A stretch of 64,000 nucleotides of DNA from Tolypeutes matacus (lineage: Eukaryota > Chordata > Mammalia > Cingulata > Chlamyphoridae). The stretch spans positions 16,032,166 through 16,096,165 of the forward strand of contig JAKSZT010054396.1 of assembly GCA_026826555.1 (NCBI GenBank), given 5' to 3'. This document shows positions 33,831 to 44,984 of this stretch, piece after piece (the stretch's first letter is position 1; each line of letters starts with the position of its first letter). The translations under genes were made by a program, and so were the position numbers. A model generated the notes under the pieces. The model was not told where the DNA came from, did no database searches, and was given only the letters and a program-made list of their open reading frames with translations.

Positions 33831-35644
33831 CAGAAATAAACAGTAATTCAGTCATTTATTTTCTTCACAGATGGATTCACAGCTGTAATTCTCTATTCTT
33901 TAAATATTTGTTCTTTTGCTTTTATAATATGACTATAAATAAACCATTCAGTATCCTTGTCAAATAGAAATCCTAGCTAACCTAGGTCTTAACACTAAGG
34001 AATTTAAATTTATAATACTTTATTCTTTTTAGATAAATTCTACGAGTTTTTAGTGTTAATTAACCAAGACCATCATAATTATTACTCAATATTTACTAAA
34101 TACCAACTATGTGCAAGAAACTACAGGAGACGTAACAACATTCCTAACCTCAAAGGCTTATAATCAAATCGTGGTTCATACTATCTTTTTTTTTTTTTTT
34201 TAACCGGGAGATCCCTGGGATCGAACCCGGGTCCCTCCATATGGGAGATGGACGCCCAACTGTTTGAGCCACATCCGTCTCGGCTTATAATCAAATTGAA
34301 TATCATCTCAGTGTAATCTGGTACATGGTAGGTGGCAAATGAATGTTGTAGTCAGTGATGCTCCAAGTGTTAGTGATGAATTGAGTATACAGGGTTTCAC
34401 AAAGGATATAGGATATGAATTAAGTCTTAGATGCAGAGAGAATAGTTAGAGGATGTAGGTATATGGGTTGAGATATGGATGTTCCTTATGTTCATGTAGT
34501 AGCTTTTTAATACATGAGTATAAATAGAGAGTTGGTATTGAAGGTCTGAAATGACATGCTAAAGAGTTTAGGAACCAGAAAATAGTTTTGAACAGTGGGT
34601 GGTGATAAATATGATTTTTAAATTTATATTTTTAAATATTTGGATCATTCAATTAGTTTGATTTTTTTAGATGAGATGCCACGTAAAGTAATATTGAATA
34701 TTATTCATCTTTTATAATTATAGATTCGACAGTACTAATGTCCCATAGATTAGAATATTGATATCTTACATGGGTTTTTTTTTGTCATTTTCATGGAAGG
34801 AAAAGTGATTGTTCTGTTCTACAAGCAGGTGTTACAGGCATGCTTTTCCCAGCTCAACAAAATTTTTGTTCTTCTGCAGGTTTCTAACCTGGCAGGTACT
34901 GAGTGTTCCTCTAAAACATGCATGCAGCTTTATGTGAGTAGTGAGGGCTGTGTGATTCACCTAAAGTTACATGAGTTTAAGTGTAATGGAGAAAGCCAAT
35001 AATAAGCATTATAAAAAGAACCTCCATCTGTTAGAGAAACAGTGTGAACCGAAATGAAAAATAGGAAGTGAAATGGTCAAGGTTGTATAGTTTTTCAAAG
35101 TTTACAAATGTGATTATTATACTAGTATTAATTTATGAAAATTTGGGAGTTTGTTGAATGTTCACAAATTGTCCTGGGTGGTGTAAAAGACACAGGCATA
35201 AGACAATTTATACTAAAGGGAAGAAAGTACACTTGGCCATTTCTCACACATAGATACACTCCCACCATTTAAGATGGGACTATCTAAATAAAGCATTTTA
35301 AGTTTTATTTCCCTTTTTATCCAATATTGTACAAGACAAAGATAATCAGAGGATATTGGATACATTGGAAATAAGAGAAAAAAAAAATGAGGAGAAATAT
35401 AAATTTGTAATGTTGTTCATACAGGAAATCCAGGAATTGCTGATGTTTTTCATCACCCTGCTTTTTCTTTTTTTTCCCCTGCTTTTTCTTTCTTAACAAT
35501 ATATGTTGTAAGTATAGATATATTGTTTCCTGAATTCAGAAAAACACATTTTATTAATGATTATCACTGTGGAAGCCACATGTCAATATGTAGTGTTTTT
35601 GTTTTGTTTTTAAATAAAAAACTTTATTTTTAGGGAAGTTGTTG
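33831..35644. other. Intron with one short SINE
   Basis: AT-rich and mostly unassigned. 34075-34180 resembles the start of the old repeat family seen at 27990-28490. No coding sequence is supported. Confidence 0.4.
34186..34281 (-). mobile_element. Short DAS-type SINE monomer with offset target duplication
   Basis: Reverse-oriented single monomer: T-run 34186-34201, then ACCGGGAGATCCCTGGGATC and the end CCACATCCGTCT. The 15-base duplication GGCTTATAATCAAAT lies at 34155-34169 and 34282-34296, leaving 16 extra bases (34170-34185) between the left duplication and the T-run. Confidence 0.88.
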
Positions 35645-36241
35645 TGTTAATTGGCCAAAGGGATGCTGATGCAAAGTACTAGAAATCGGTTGGCTTTTAT
35701 AAAGGGTATTTGGGGTAAAAAGCCTACAGTTACAAGGCCCTAAAGAGTCCAACTCAAGGCTGCTTTCTCACCAAAGTTCGTTGCCACTTGTTGAAGCAAG
35801 ATGGCGTTTGAGCTCTGCCCGGTCTCTTCTTTCTTCCTCTTAAAGCTCAATAGGCCCAGGTTCTTCCTATCTCGGCTGTAGGCTGGCATAGGACTTGTTT
35901 GTTTCCAGGCCTTATCAGCTGTCAGCTGCTCTATTCTCTTCAGCTGCAGAATATCAGGCAAATGGCTCATCTTTCCCTAGGCTTTAGCTGTTTGAGCTTT
36001 CTCTCCTCTGGCATCTATGGAGTGTTCTTTCTCCCTGTGTGAGTGACCGTTTATATCAGCCTACCAAGGGGGTGGGGACTCAACCCTGAGTCATGCCCTA
36101 CTGATGTGGTCGAATCAAAGCCCTAATCTTTTATCAAGTAAACTTAAAACCTTTGAATTTAATACAACAAAGGTTATCACACCCAGGGGAACATAATTTT
36201 TCCCTTTTTTGGGGATTCATAAATAATATCAAATGGCCACA
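35645..36241 (-). mobile_element. MaLR solo LTR (reverse)
   Basis: Starts TGTTAATTGGCCAAAGGGAT and ends AAATGGCCACA; it is the same LTR subfamily as the provirus at 23418-25995 (GTTACAAGGCCCTAAAGAGT). It shows the uninterrupted LTR order across the point where 23526-24096 is inserted. No internal sequence. Confidence 0.85.
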
Positions 36242-36797
36242 GTTACAGATTTACAGAAAAATCACATTGAAAGTATAGGGAATTCCCATATAACCCCCCC
36301 CCATACATCCACACACAGTTTCCCATATTATTGCCATCTTACAATAATGTGGTACATTTGTTAAAATTGATAAACCAATACTGAAGCATTGCTACTAACC
36401 AAAATCTATAATTTACGTTATGATTTACACTTGGTGCTGTACAGTTTATGGTCTTTGACAAATGTATAATGTCATGTGTCCATCATTGGCGTATCATACT
36501 GAACAATTTCACTTCCCTAAAAATGTCCTGTGTTCTACCTATTCATCCCTTCCCCTCCCTTCTGAACCCCTGGAGATCACTATCTTTATATGAATGTTAC
36601 AAGTTTTTCTGTTAAGACAAAATTATAATAACTACAACAACAGTAAATCTACGTTGGTCCATGGTTATACTCCCCTTATGTTCATTTTCTTCAATCTTGA
36701 GGGATTTGGGATGATGTCCACTGAGAGAGGACTTAGATATTATGCAGCAGATTGAAGGAATTGTTTTGCTTGCAGTTGCAGATACCCCTTGTTTTTT
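36242..36797 (-). repeat. Old L1 3' UTR (reverse)
   Basis: Text GATTTACAGAAAAATCACAT, GGTACATTTGTTAAAATTG and GTATAATGTCATGTGTCCAT is the reversed 3' UTR of an L1M element. It contains a C-run near 36293-36302. Confidence 0.75.
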
Positions 36798-37000
36798 ATT
36801 TATTTATTTATTTTATTTTATTTTATTTTTTAAGATTTTATTTATTTATTCATTTATCACCCCTTGCTGCTTGCGCTCGCTGGGTCAGCCAACCACGCCG
36901 CGCGGGCGGGCCTGCCTTCACCAGGAGGCCCCGGGAAGCGAACCCGGGGCCTCCCATATGGTAAACGGGAGCCCCACTGATTGAGCCACAGCCGCTTCCC
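36798..37000 (-). mobile_element. DAS-III type SINE
   Basis: Reverse-oriented full-length copy with a (TTTA)n-rich tail. Flanks CCCCTTGTTTTTT and CCCCGTTGTTTTTT look like its target duplication. Confidence 0.92.
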
Positions 37001-37011
37001 TCCCCCGTTGT

Positions 37012-37737
37012 TTTTTTTTTTTTTTTATTATGGGTAAAAATCAAAATTCTCACAATACATACAAACATTTGTAAAATGATATATAAATATATATGCATAT
37101 ATGTGTATTTGCTTACAAAAATGTTATTTATATCCCCGTTGTGTTTTTGATGGGACTTGTCCATCATTGTTTTGTCATATGCTTCATGACTTCATCTTAC
37201 AGCTTAATTATATTCCGTCATGTTTGTATATACCACAGTTTGTTTATCCATTCTTCTACTGATGGACACCTGGTTGTTTTCATCCTTGGGCAGTTGTAAA
37301 TAATGTTATGAACATCATTGTGCAGATGTCTATTCATTTCACTGCTCTCAATTCTTCTGGGTATATACCTAGTTGTGGTATTGCTGGGTCACATGGTAGA
37401 TCTATATCTTACTTCCTTAAGAACCACCAAACACACTTCTACAGTGGCTATACTATTCTATATTCCTACCAACAGTAGATAAGTGTTCCTTTCTCTCCAA
37501 ATCCTCTCCAACACTTGTAATTTCCTGTTGTTTAATAGTAGCCATTCTAGTAGGTATGAAATAACTTATTTTAGCTTTGGTTTGCATTTCCCTAATAGTC
37601 AGTGATGTTTTACATTTTTTCATGTTTTTTTTTTTGCCATTTGTATTTCTTCTATTCAAAAATGTTTATTCAGGTCTTACCCATTTTTAAATCAGGTCAT
37701 TTGTCTTTTTATTGTTGAGTTGTAGGATCTCTCTTTT
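37012..37737 (-). mobile_element. L1 3' end with ORF2 C-terminal remnant (reverse)
   Basis: T-run then ATTATGGGTAAAAATCAAAA, a terminal segment also found at 53690-53796, followed by the L1 end region (CAGTTTGTTTATCCATTCTT, GGTATTGCTGGGTCACATGG). No intact frame. Confidence 0.82.
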
Positions 37738-38640
37738 TTTTTTTAAGTAAAATTTTATTGAAGTAAATCATTCATACATGAACATAAATAAACAATAAGT
37801 GTATAGTAAAAGTTGTGAACTTTTACAAACATGCATATCATTATGCAGGGCTCCCATGCAACACCCTTCACGAAAACCTTGCATTGTTGTGAAACATTTG
37901 TTACAAACTGTGAAAGAGTTTTGTCAAAATATTAGTACTAACTAAAGCCCATATCTTAGATTTGGTGTATCTTCCTCCAACCCACACAATTATTAACACT
38001 TTATATTACTATTATTTTTTGTTATTATTCATGAGAAAATGTTCTCATATTTATGCTGTCAACCACAGTCTATCTTCTACCACTGGATTTCCCTGTGTTC
38101 ACAATCCCATACTTTGTATAGTCTGTTCAGTGTGGACACTTGTTTTCATCACTGAGTGGTACTGTCATCCCTTTAGTCAATTGTAACATGTTTCATTATT
38201 CCAAAAGGAAAAATCCCATACCCCCTTATAACCCCCTACAGTTGTCTCTTAGAGTTGATATTATATCCTCTTTGTCGTTGCTGCAAAAAACATTGCAATA
38301 TTACTGTTAACTATGTCCTTAAGTTACATTAGTTGTAATTTTCCCTTGTATCACTATATTCTTACACTTTGTAAAAGAATATTTATTTATTTATTTATTT
38401 TTAGAAGGTACTGGGGATTGAACCTGGGACCTTGCACATGGGAAGCAGTTGATCAAACACTCATTAACACTCACTCCCCTTATATTTGTACTATTAACCC
38501 CAATCTTCATCCACCACTGAAATCACTATGTTATACATACTGTAGATTATTCTCTAGTCTCCTTTCAGTTGACATTTATGTCCACAGACTACCCCTTTCA
38601 GCCACAATCTCATTTATAAATCAGCAGTGTTAGTTTGTGG
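37738..38640 (-). mobile_element. L1 3' UTR (reverse), parent of the composite tail
   Basis: Its first ~240 bases (GAACATAAATAAACAATAAG, CTCCCATGCAACACCC, TGTTGTGAAACATTTG) match the tails of the composite elements at 6531-6766 and 16954-17188. It then continues as L1 3' UTR without any SINE. A short SINE sits at 38383-38478. Confidence 0.8.
38383..38478 (-). mobile_element. Short DAS-type SINE monomer
   Basis: (TTTA)n, then GGTACTGGGGATTGAACCTG and GCACATGGGAAGC. Reverse orientation. The 3' part of the monomer is somewhat diverged. Confidence 0.78.
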
Positions 38641-39010
38641 CTCAATATGTGGTCTGTCTTGGAGAAAGATCAGTGAGCACTAGAGAAGAATGTATAACCT
38701 ACTGATTTGGGGTATAATGTTCTGTACATGTCTGTCAGGTCCAGCTCGTTTATCATATTGTTCAAGTTCTCTGTTTCATTGTTCATCTTCTTTCTAGTTC
38801 TGTTGATGTCAGTGGCGTTTTGAATTCTCCAACTATTATTTTAGAGACGTTTATTTTTTCTCTGAATTTTGCCAGTGTTTGCCCCATGTATTTTGGGGCA
38901 CCCTGGTTAGGTGCATAAATATTTATGACTATTTCTCCTTTCTGGTGGATTGTCCCTTTTATTAATATATAATGGCCTTCTGTATCTCATCACTTTTTTT
39001 GTATTTAAAG

Positions 39011-39202
39011 CATGGGTTCTAACCTTTTTTTTCCCACAGACCCCTTTGCCACTCAGGTGAAAACCATGGACCCCTTACTAAACCTACTATACTGTACTGT
39101 GCATTATTTAATAAATATATCACACCCGCACAAACATATAGCCACAAGAATGTTATTTTGAATTTCAATTCAAGCTCACGGACCCCTTGTTAAGAACCCC
39201 TG
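39011..39202 (-). mobile_element. hAT-like MITE, second copy
   Basis: Reverse copy of the element at 497-683, with ends GGTTCTAACC and GTTAAGAACCCCTG. The 8-bp flanks ATTTAAAG (39003-39010) and ATTTAAAA (39203-39210) give a near-perfect target duplication. It is nested in the antisense L1. Confidence 0.8.
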
Positions 39203-40186
39203 ATTTAAAATCTTTTCTGTCTGACACCAATATGGCCATCCTTGCTCTCTTTTGGTTATTATTAGCATTTATTCCAGCCTTTCAGTCTACTTGCATCCTT
39301 GGGTCTAATGTGTGTTTCCTGCAGACAGTATATGGATGGCTCATTTTTTCTTTTCCATTATATCTTTATATCTGATTGGAGAGTTTAATCCATTAACATT
39401 TAATGTATTACTGTAAAGGCATTTTATCCTTTGGCTTTCATATGTTGTATCTTATTTTTGTCTTTTTACCCTTTTGGTTACCCTTTCTGATAGTCTTCAC
39501 TTCTACACTCTCCTCCAAGCCTCTCTCTGTCTTTTCTTTTCTGGCCGCAGAACTCCCTTTAGTGTTTCTTGCAGAGCTGATTCTTCTTTATGAAATCTCT
39601 TGGTTTCTGTTTATCAGTGAATATTTAAAACTCAGCATCATATTTGAAGGACTGTTTTGCCATATAAATAATTCTTGGCTGGAAATTTTCTCTTTCAGTA
39701 CCTTAATTGTAGCATACCATGGCCTTCTTACCTCCATGGTTTCTGAAGAGAAATCCGCGCTAAGTCTTATTGGGCATCCCTTGTATGTGATGTTTCACGT
39801 TTCCCTTGTTGCTTTGTGAGTTTTCTTTTTATCTTTGTCATTTGGCATTTTGAATGATATATGTCCTGGGGAAAGTCTGCTTGGGTTTATGCTAATTGAA
39901 GTATGCTTTGCTTCCAGGACATGTATATTCCTGTCTTTCATGAGAGTTGGGAAATTTTTGGCCATTATTTCCTCAGATACTCTGTCTGCCCCTTTTTTCT
40001 TCTGTTCTCCTCTCTAACTCCTAAACATGTATGTTTGTGCTCTCATTCAACTCCCAGTGCCCTTTCCTTTTTTTCCCTTTTTTCCATTTTTTTCTCTCTC
40101 TGTTCCTTTCTTTTCAATTTCATCTGTTCTGTCCTCTACGTCACTGATACTTTCTTCCATGACTTCAAGTGTAGTGTTGTATTTTT

Positions 40187-40875
40187 TTTTTAAAGATTTA
40201 TTTATTTATTTACTTTTATCCATTTTTATCCCCTCATCTCCGCATTTTGGCTGTTTTTGTGTCCATTCGCTGGGCAACTCTCTGTATCCGTTTCCTGCCC
40301 TCTCTTCTCATCCTTCTCCTGTCTTCACTGGGATTCAATCCTCAGAGCCTCCGATGTGGGAGAGAGACATTCTACTACCTGCACCACCTTAGTTCCTGGT
40401 TTTTTGGCTCTCCTTGTGTCACTCTCCTGTTACATCATCATCTTACTGAGTGGCTCACAGGGCCTGGCGGCACACCCGCGCACGGGGCCTGGGGGGCTCA
40501 CCTGCTTGCAGGGCCTGACAGCGCACCTGCACACAGGGCCTGGTGGCCCACGCGCTGTCCATATTTTTCTTTTTTTACCGGGAGGTCATGGGGATCGAAC
40601 TCAGGGCCCTTCATATGGGAGACAGGTGCCCAACCATTTGAGCCACATCCGTCCCCATGCTATAGCTCTTAAAGTTGACCAAAGATACCTAGAGTTACAG
40701 TCATTTCCCATACAGGATGGTCATATAATAAATCAGTCTTAGTTTATCCCCAGCATTCTAAAATCCAGAGCTAGGGAGAAAAACTAGGTCTGGGGACACA
40801 TGCATGGTTTCTAATATAGCGAATGTTTAGCCTATCCTGATTATCACAAAATCAGGACAGCAAGAATATTTGCAC
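40187..40875 (-). mobile_element. Composite retroposon copy 3 (reverse): head + DAS dimer, no L1 tail
   Basis: T-run and SINE dimer (40187-40656), then the same head as in copies 1 and 2 (40657-40875, ending AATATTTGCACC). The L1 3' tail is absent: the dimer's A-tail is its 3' end. It is inserted in antisense L1 text; no clear target duplication was found. Confidence 0.85.
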
Positions 40876-40892
40876 CCTCTATTGTATTTTTA

Positions 40893-41075
40893 TTTTTTTT
40901 TTAATAAAGATTTTATTTATTTATTCATTTATCCCCCCCTTGCTGCTTGTGCTCGCTGGGTCAGCTAACCACGCCGTGCGGGCGGGCTTGCCTTCACCAG
41001 GAGGCCCCGGGAACCGAACCCGGGGCCTCCCATATGGTAAACGGGAGCCCTACTGATTGAGCCACAGCCGCTTCC
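40893..41075 (-). mobile_element. DAS-III type SINE
   Basis: Reverse full-length copy. Exact duplication CTCTATTGTATTTTTA at 40877-40892 and 41076-41091. Confidence 0.95.
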
Positions 41076-41177
41076 CTCTATTGTATTTTTAATCTCAGTA
41101 ATTATTTCTTTCATTCCCTTAAGCTCTGTTATTTTTCTATTCAAGGTTTCAAATTTTTCTTTGTGCTCACTTAGTTC

Positions 41178-41535
41178 TTTTTTTTTTTCTTTTAAGATTG
41201 ATCGATTGGTTGATTTCCCCCCCCCCGCCATTGTTTTGCACTTGCTGTCTGCTCCCTATGTCTAATCGCTGTATGTTCTTCTGTGTCTGCTTGTCTTCTC
41301 TTTAGGTGGCACCAGGAACCGATCCTGGGACCTTCCGGAGTGGGAGAGAGCGCTCAATCTCTTGCGCCACCTTAGCTCCCTGGTCTGCTGCATCTCTTAT
41401 TATCTCTCCTCTGTGTCTCTTTTTGTTGTGTCATCTTGCTGCGCCAGCTCTCTGCTAAGAAGGCCTCAGAATTCGAACACTGGACCTCCTATATGGTAGA
41501 CGGGAGCCCAATCGCTTGAGCAACATTCACTTCCC
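41178..41535 (-). mobile_element. DAS SINE dimer, type B (reverse)
   Basis: T-run, C-run, CTGCTTGTCTTCTCTTTAGG, then two monomers with the linker GTCATCTTGCTGCGCCAGC. Same layout as 53000-53607 and 50820-51761. The CTCACTTA flanks are consistent with a target duplication. Confidence 0.85.
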
Positions 41536-41977
41536 TCACTTATTTTTTTATTTCTTTAGCCATGTTGTCCTTCAACTCCGTGATTTGATTTAGATTTGTA
41601 TGAACCTTATTGATTAGTTGTTTCAAGTTCTGTGTCTCATCTGGAGCTTTGATTTTTTTCCTTTGAGCTATATCTTCCTTTTTCTTTTTTTTTAGTATGG
41701 CTTGTAATTTTTTGCTGACGTCTAGGCATCTGATTCTGATGTTTTTAATGTTCAGTTTCTCTCTCTTTCCTAAGGGTTTACTATTATGTAGCTGTGTGCT
41801 ACCACGGTTCCTTGACTCTTGGTTCAACTTGTTGTACATATTTAGGATTGCCTCTGTTTCAGTGCTCAAACCAGGACTAAGGACTCAGTAATGCCTTGGA
41901 GAGGGGGACTGTAAAGGCACCTGATTGCCACTTTTATTAATTATTATTTTTCCCTTTTTGTGTACTTTTCTGGTCTG

Positions 41978-41990
41978 CCAGCAGATGGCA
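41978..41990 (+). promoter_or_regulatory. CTCF-like motif in L1 5' UTR
   Basis: CCAGCAGATGGCA fits the core of the vertebrate CTCF recognition motif. It lies in the putative 5' UTR of an antisense L1. A matching motif, in the same orientation relative to its L1, lies at 60658-60670. Binding is not shown. Confidence 0.4.
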
Positions 41991-42302
41991 ATATTTTGAA
42001 GGCTTCTCAGCTTAGACCCAGATGCTATTGGGGAATGGATTCACTGTAACCCTACCCTGGCAGGCAGTGCAGAAACATTGTCCTCAGGGTGAGCCAAGCC
42101 TAGCAAACAAGCTTTCTCAGAAGTAATTCTCCTCTCTTGGCCATACACACTCTCCCTCTCTCTCTCTCCTCAGCAACCAGTCCAGGGCCATTGGGAGGGT
42201 GTTTGAGAAGGCAAATTATCTTCAGCTCCCTGCTGCCTCTCAGGGCAAATTTTTTCCATTCTTTTCTCTCTCTGATCTCTCTTTTCATGTTCTGTTCTTT
42301 CT

Positions 42303-42737
42303 TTTTTTAAAAGATTTATTTACTTACTTTATGCATTTTAAACCCCCCCTTCCCCATTTGCTGTTTTGTGTCCATTTGCTGGGCAATTCTCCGTGTCTGT
42401 TTCCTGCCATCTCTTCTCATCCTCCTCTTCCAGTCTTCACCAGGATTTGATCCTGGAGACCTCCGATGTAGGAGAGAGGTGTTCTGCCTGCGCCACCTCA
42501 GCTCCTGGCTTCTGGAGCTTTCGGAGCATCTCGTCTTGTCACTCTCCTGTTACGTCATCATCCTGCTGCATGGCCCCTGGGGCCCAATGGCTCAGCTGCA
42601 CACAGAGCCTGGCAGCCCATGCGCCTTCTATATATATATATATTTTTTTTTTTTTTTACCGGGAGGTCCCAGGGATCGAACCCAGGTCCCTCCATATGGC
42701 AGACGGATGCCCAACCATTTGAGCCACATCCGCCCCC
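42303..42737 (-). mobile_element. DAS SINE dimer, type A, without head
   Basis: Reverse dimer bounded by TGTTCTTTCT and TGTTCTCTCT. It contains a (TA)n stretch near 42629-42643. No head or L1 tail. Confidence 0.88.
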
Positions 42738-42952
42738 TGTTCTCTCTTTTCAATATCAACTGTTCTGTCCTCTGTGTCCCTGATTTTTTCTTCCATGTTT
42801 TCAAACTGTTGTATGTCTCTATTGTATTTTTAATCTCACTTATTGTTTCTTTCATTCTCATAAGCTTTGCTATTTTTCTGTGCAAGGTTTCAAATTTTTT
42901 TTATGCTCACCCAGTGTCTTAATGTCTTTTCTTTAGATTTTTTTTTTCTTTA

Positions 42953-43158
42953 ACTTTTTTTTTTTTTTAGGGTGTGCCAGGGATTGAACCCAAGGCCTTG
43001 TACATGGGAAGCAGTCTCTCAACCACTGAGCTATATCCACTTTTCAGTGAAAGTTGGTTTTTTTGTTTGTTTGTTTGTTTTGGTGATACTCGGGGTTGAA
43101 CCTGGGACCTTGTATGTGGGAAGCAGGCGCTTAACCACTTGAGCCACATCTGCTTCCC
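42953..43158 (-). mobile_element. Pair of short DAS-type SINE monomers
   Basis: Two reverse monomers (42971-43040 and about 43081-43156), each with GGGA/GGTTGAACC and GGGAAGCAG blocks, separated by a (GTTT)n linker. Confidence 0.8.
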
Positions 43159-43474
43159 CGTTAATGTCTTTTATTTCTGTAGCTATTGTGTCTTCCAGGC
43201 CCACCTGGCCTGGAAGTGTGTGACCCCTCCAATGCCGCAGACCAAGTTCACTGGCCAAAATCTGAATTTGCTGTAGGCTGTGTCCCTTCCTCTCCTCTCT
43301 CTTGGGGAAGAGGATTCCTGCAACTCCCTCAGTCCATAGCTGCTATACTCTGCAGACTGCTGTTTGCTCCGAGTATGGGGGAATATCTACCATACTCTAT
43401 CTGCGGCTGCAGTAGCAGTTTTTTTTTTTTTTTAATATGATGTCTTTTTTTTTTTTTTTTTTTAATGATATGTC

Positions 43475-43889
43475 TTTTTTAATTTTTAGATTTATTTATT
43501 TACTTTATTTTTCTTTATGCCCCCCCCCCCGACACACACATGGTTTTCTTGTCTGTCTGCTCATTATTTGCGTGCTTTTTCCAAGAGGCACTGGGAACTG
43601 AACCCGGGACCTTCCATATGAGAGGCGAGTACGCAATGGCCTGAGCCACATCTGCACCCTGCAGGCTGCGATGTCTGCTGGCTTGTAGCATCTGCTCGTT
43701 GCTCTGGGGCTGGCGTCTACCTCGTTACAACTGGGGCAGCATCTAGCTCGTTTTGCGGCAGGGGTGGCATCTAGCTCATTGCAGCGGGGATGGCATCTGC
43801 TTGTCTTCTTTTAGGAGGCACCAGGACCTGAACATAGGACCTCCCATGTGGTAGTGGGTATCCGACTGGTTGAGCCTCATCTGCTTCCC
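43475..43889 (-). mobile_element. DAS SINE dimer, type C, with internal minisatellite
   Basis: Two reverse monomers (about 43580-43655 and 43815-43889). Between them lie 3-4 tandem degenerate units built on GGCATCTAGCTCGTT (43670-43805). The copy at 9263-9592 has only one such unit (read reversed), so the linker has expanded here. Confidence 0.8.
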
Positions 43890-44854
43890 TACAGTTTTAC
43901 TCATGGGATTTTTACAACCAGCTGAGACTCCTTTCCTTCATCCCTCTCTCTTCTGGGTGTTGTCTCTCCTCCTGGTATCCTAAGCCCCTGAGCAGCCCTC
44001 CAGATAGTTTCCACCTGTCCTCTAGCTAGTTTTTCTGGGAGAGAAATGTTTCTTCTGCCTCTTTAATCCTCCATCTTCCCAGAAGTCCTTCTATGCCTTT
44101 GAATTTTTATCCTATAGGAAGTAAAAATGGGGTTACAAATGAAAAATACAATAGTTATGGCATTTATATTTACTCACGTCATTACGTTTACTCTTGGTCT
44201 TTATTTCTTTGTGTGTCTTTGGTTAATTGTCTAGTATGCTTTCCTTTCAACTTGCCCAACTCCCTTTAGCATTTCTTGTAGGACTGGTCTAGTGATGACA
44301 AAATACTTGAGCTTTTGCTTGCCGAATACAGAATTCTTAGTTGGCAGTTTTTTGCTTTTAGCACTTTAAATATGTCATCCCACTGCCTTCTTTCCTCCAT
44401 TGTTTCCAATAAGAAATTGGTATTTAATCTGATTGAGTTACACTTGTATATAACATAGTGCTTCTCTCTTGTGACTTTCAGAATTCTCTGTTTGGCATTT
44501 GATGGTTTGTAACATGGTGCAATGTGGGTCTATTTGGATTTGTCCTGTTAGGAGTTCTTTGAGCTCTTGGATGTGTAATTTTATGTCTTTCATTAAATTT
44601 GGGAAGTTTTCAGTGATTATTTCTTTGAATATTCTCTCTGCTCTTTTATCTCTTCTCCTTCAGAACTCCCACAGTGTGTATATTGGTATGTTTGATGGTG
44701 TCTCGCAGTTCCTCAGGCTGTTTTTATGTTTCTTCATTCTTTCCTCTTTTATCTCCTCAGACTGGGTAATTTCAATTGATTTATCTTCAAGTTCACTGAT
44801 TCTTCTGTCAGCTCCTATCTGGTGTTGAACCCCTTTAGGTAATTTTATTTTTTT

Positions 44855-44984
44855 AATTTTTTAATTTTTTTTTTTTTTAATTTTATTTATTTTTTATTTT
44901 TTTTACCGGGAGGTACCGGGGATTGAACCCCGGTCTCTCCATATGGTAGACGGACGCCGAACCTCTTGAGCCACATCCGTTTCC
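44855..44984 (-). mobile_element. Short DAS-type SINE monomer in the TIMM9 poly-A tail
   Basis: Reverse monomer (ACCGGGAGGTACCGGGGATT ... CCACATCCGTTTCCC) sitting in the T-rich end of the retrocopy. AATTTTTTAATTTTTT on both sides fits its target duplication. Confidence 0.88.

Larger units (their letters stand above)
38641..42300 (-). mobile_element. L1 upstream/ORF1 region and 5' UTR (reverse)
   Basis: Long antisense L1 text, broken by insertions at 39011-39202, 40187-40875, 40893-41075 and 41178-41535. Minus-strand frames such as 41540-41869 are Lys/Glu-rich and coiled-coil-like (ETQNLKQLINKVHTNLNQI), as in L1 ORF1. It becomes GC-richer toward 42000-42290, consistent with a 5' UTR. Assignment as L1 is by overall style; the exact subfamily is unknown. 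Confidence 0.6.
42738..44090 (-). mobile_element. Second antisense L1 piece: ORF1-like part and 5' UTR
   Basis: 42838-42940 repeats the text of 41097-41180 (TTTCAAATTTTT and TTATGCTCAC blocks), so it is a second copy of the same L1 region. The minus strand there reads MKETISEIKNTIETYNSL. GC-rich 5' UTR-like sequence follows (43195-43420 and 43895-44085), ending CTCCATCTTCCCAGAAG, where an L1 5' end would be expected. Broken by SINEs at 42953-43158 and 43475-43889. Confidence 0.6.
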
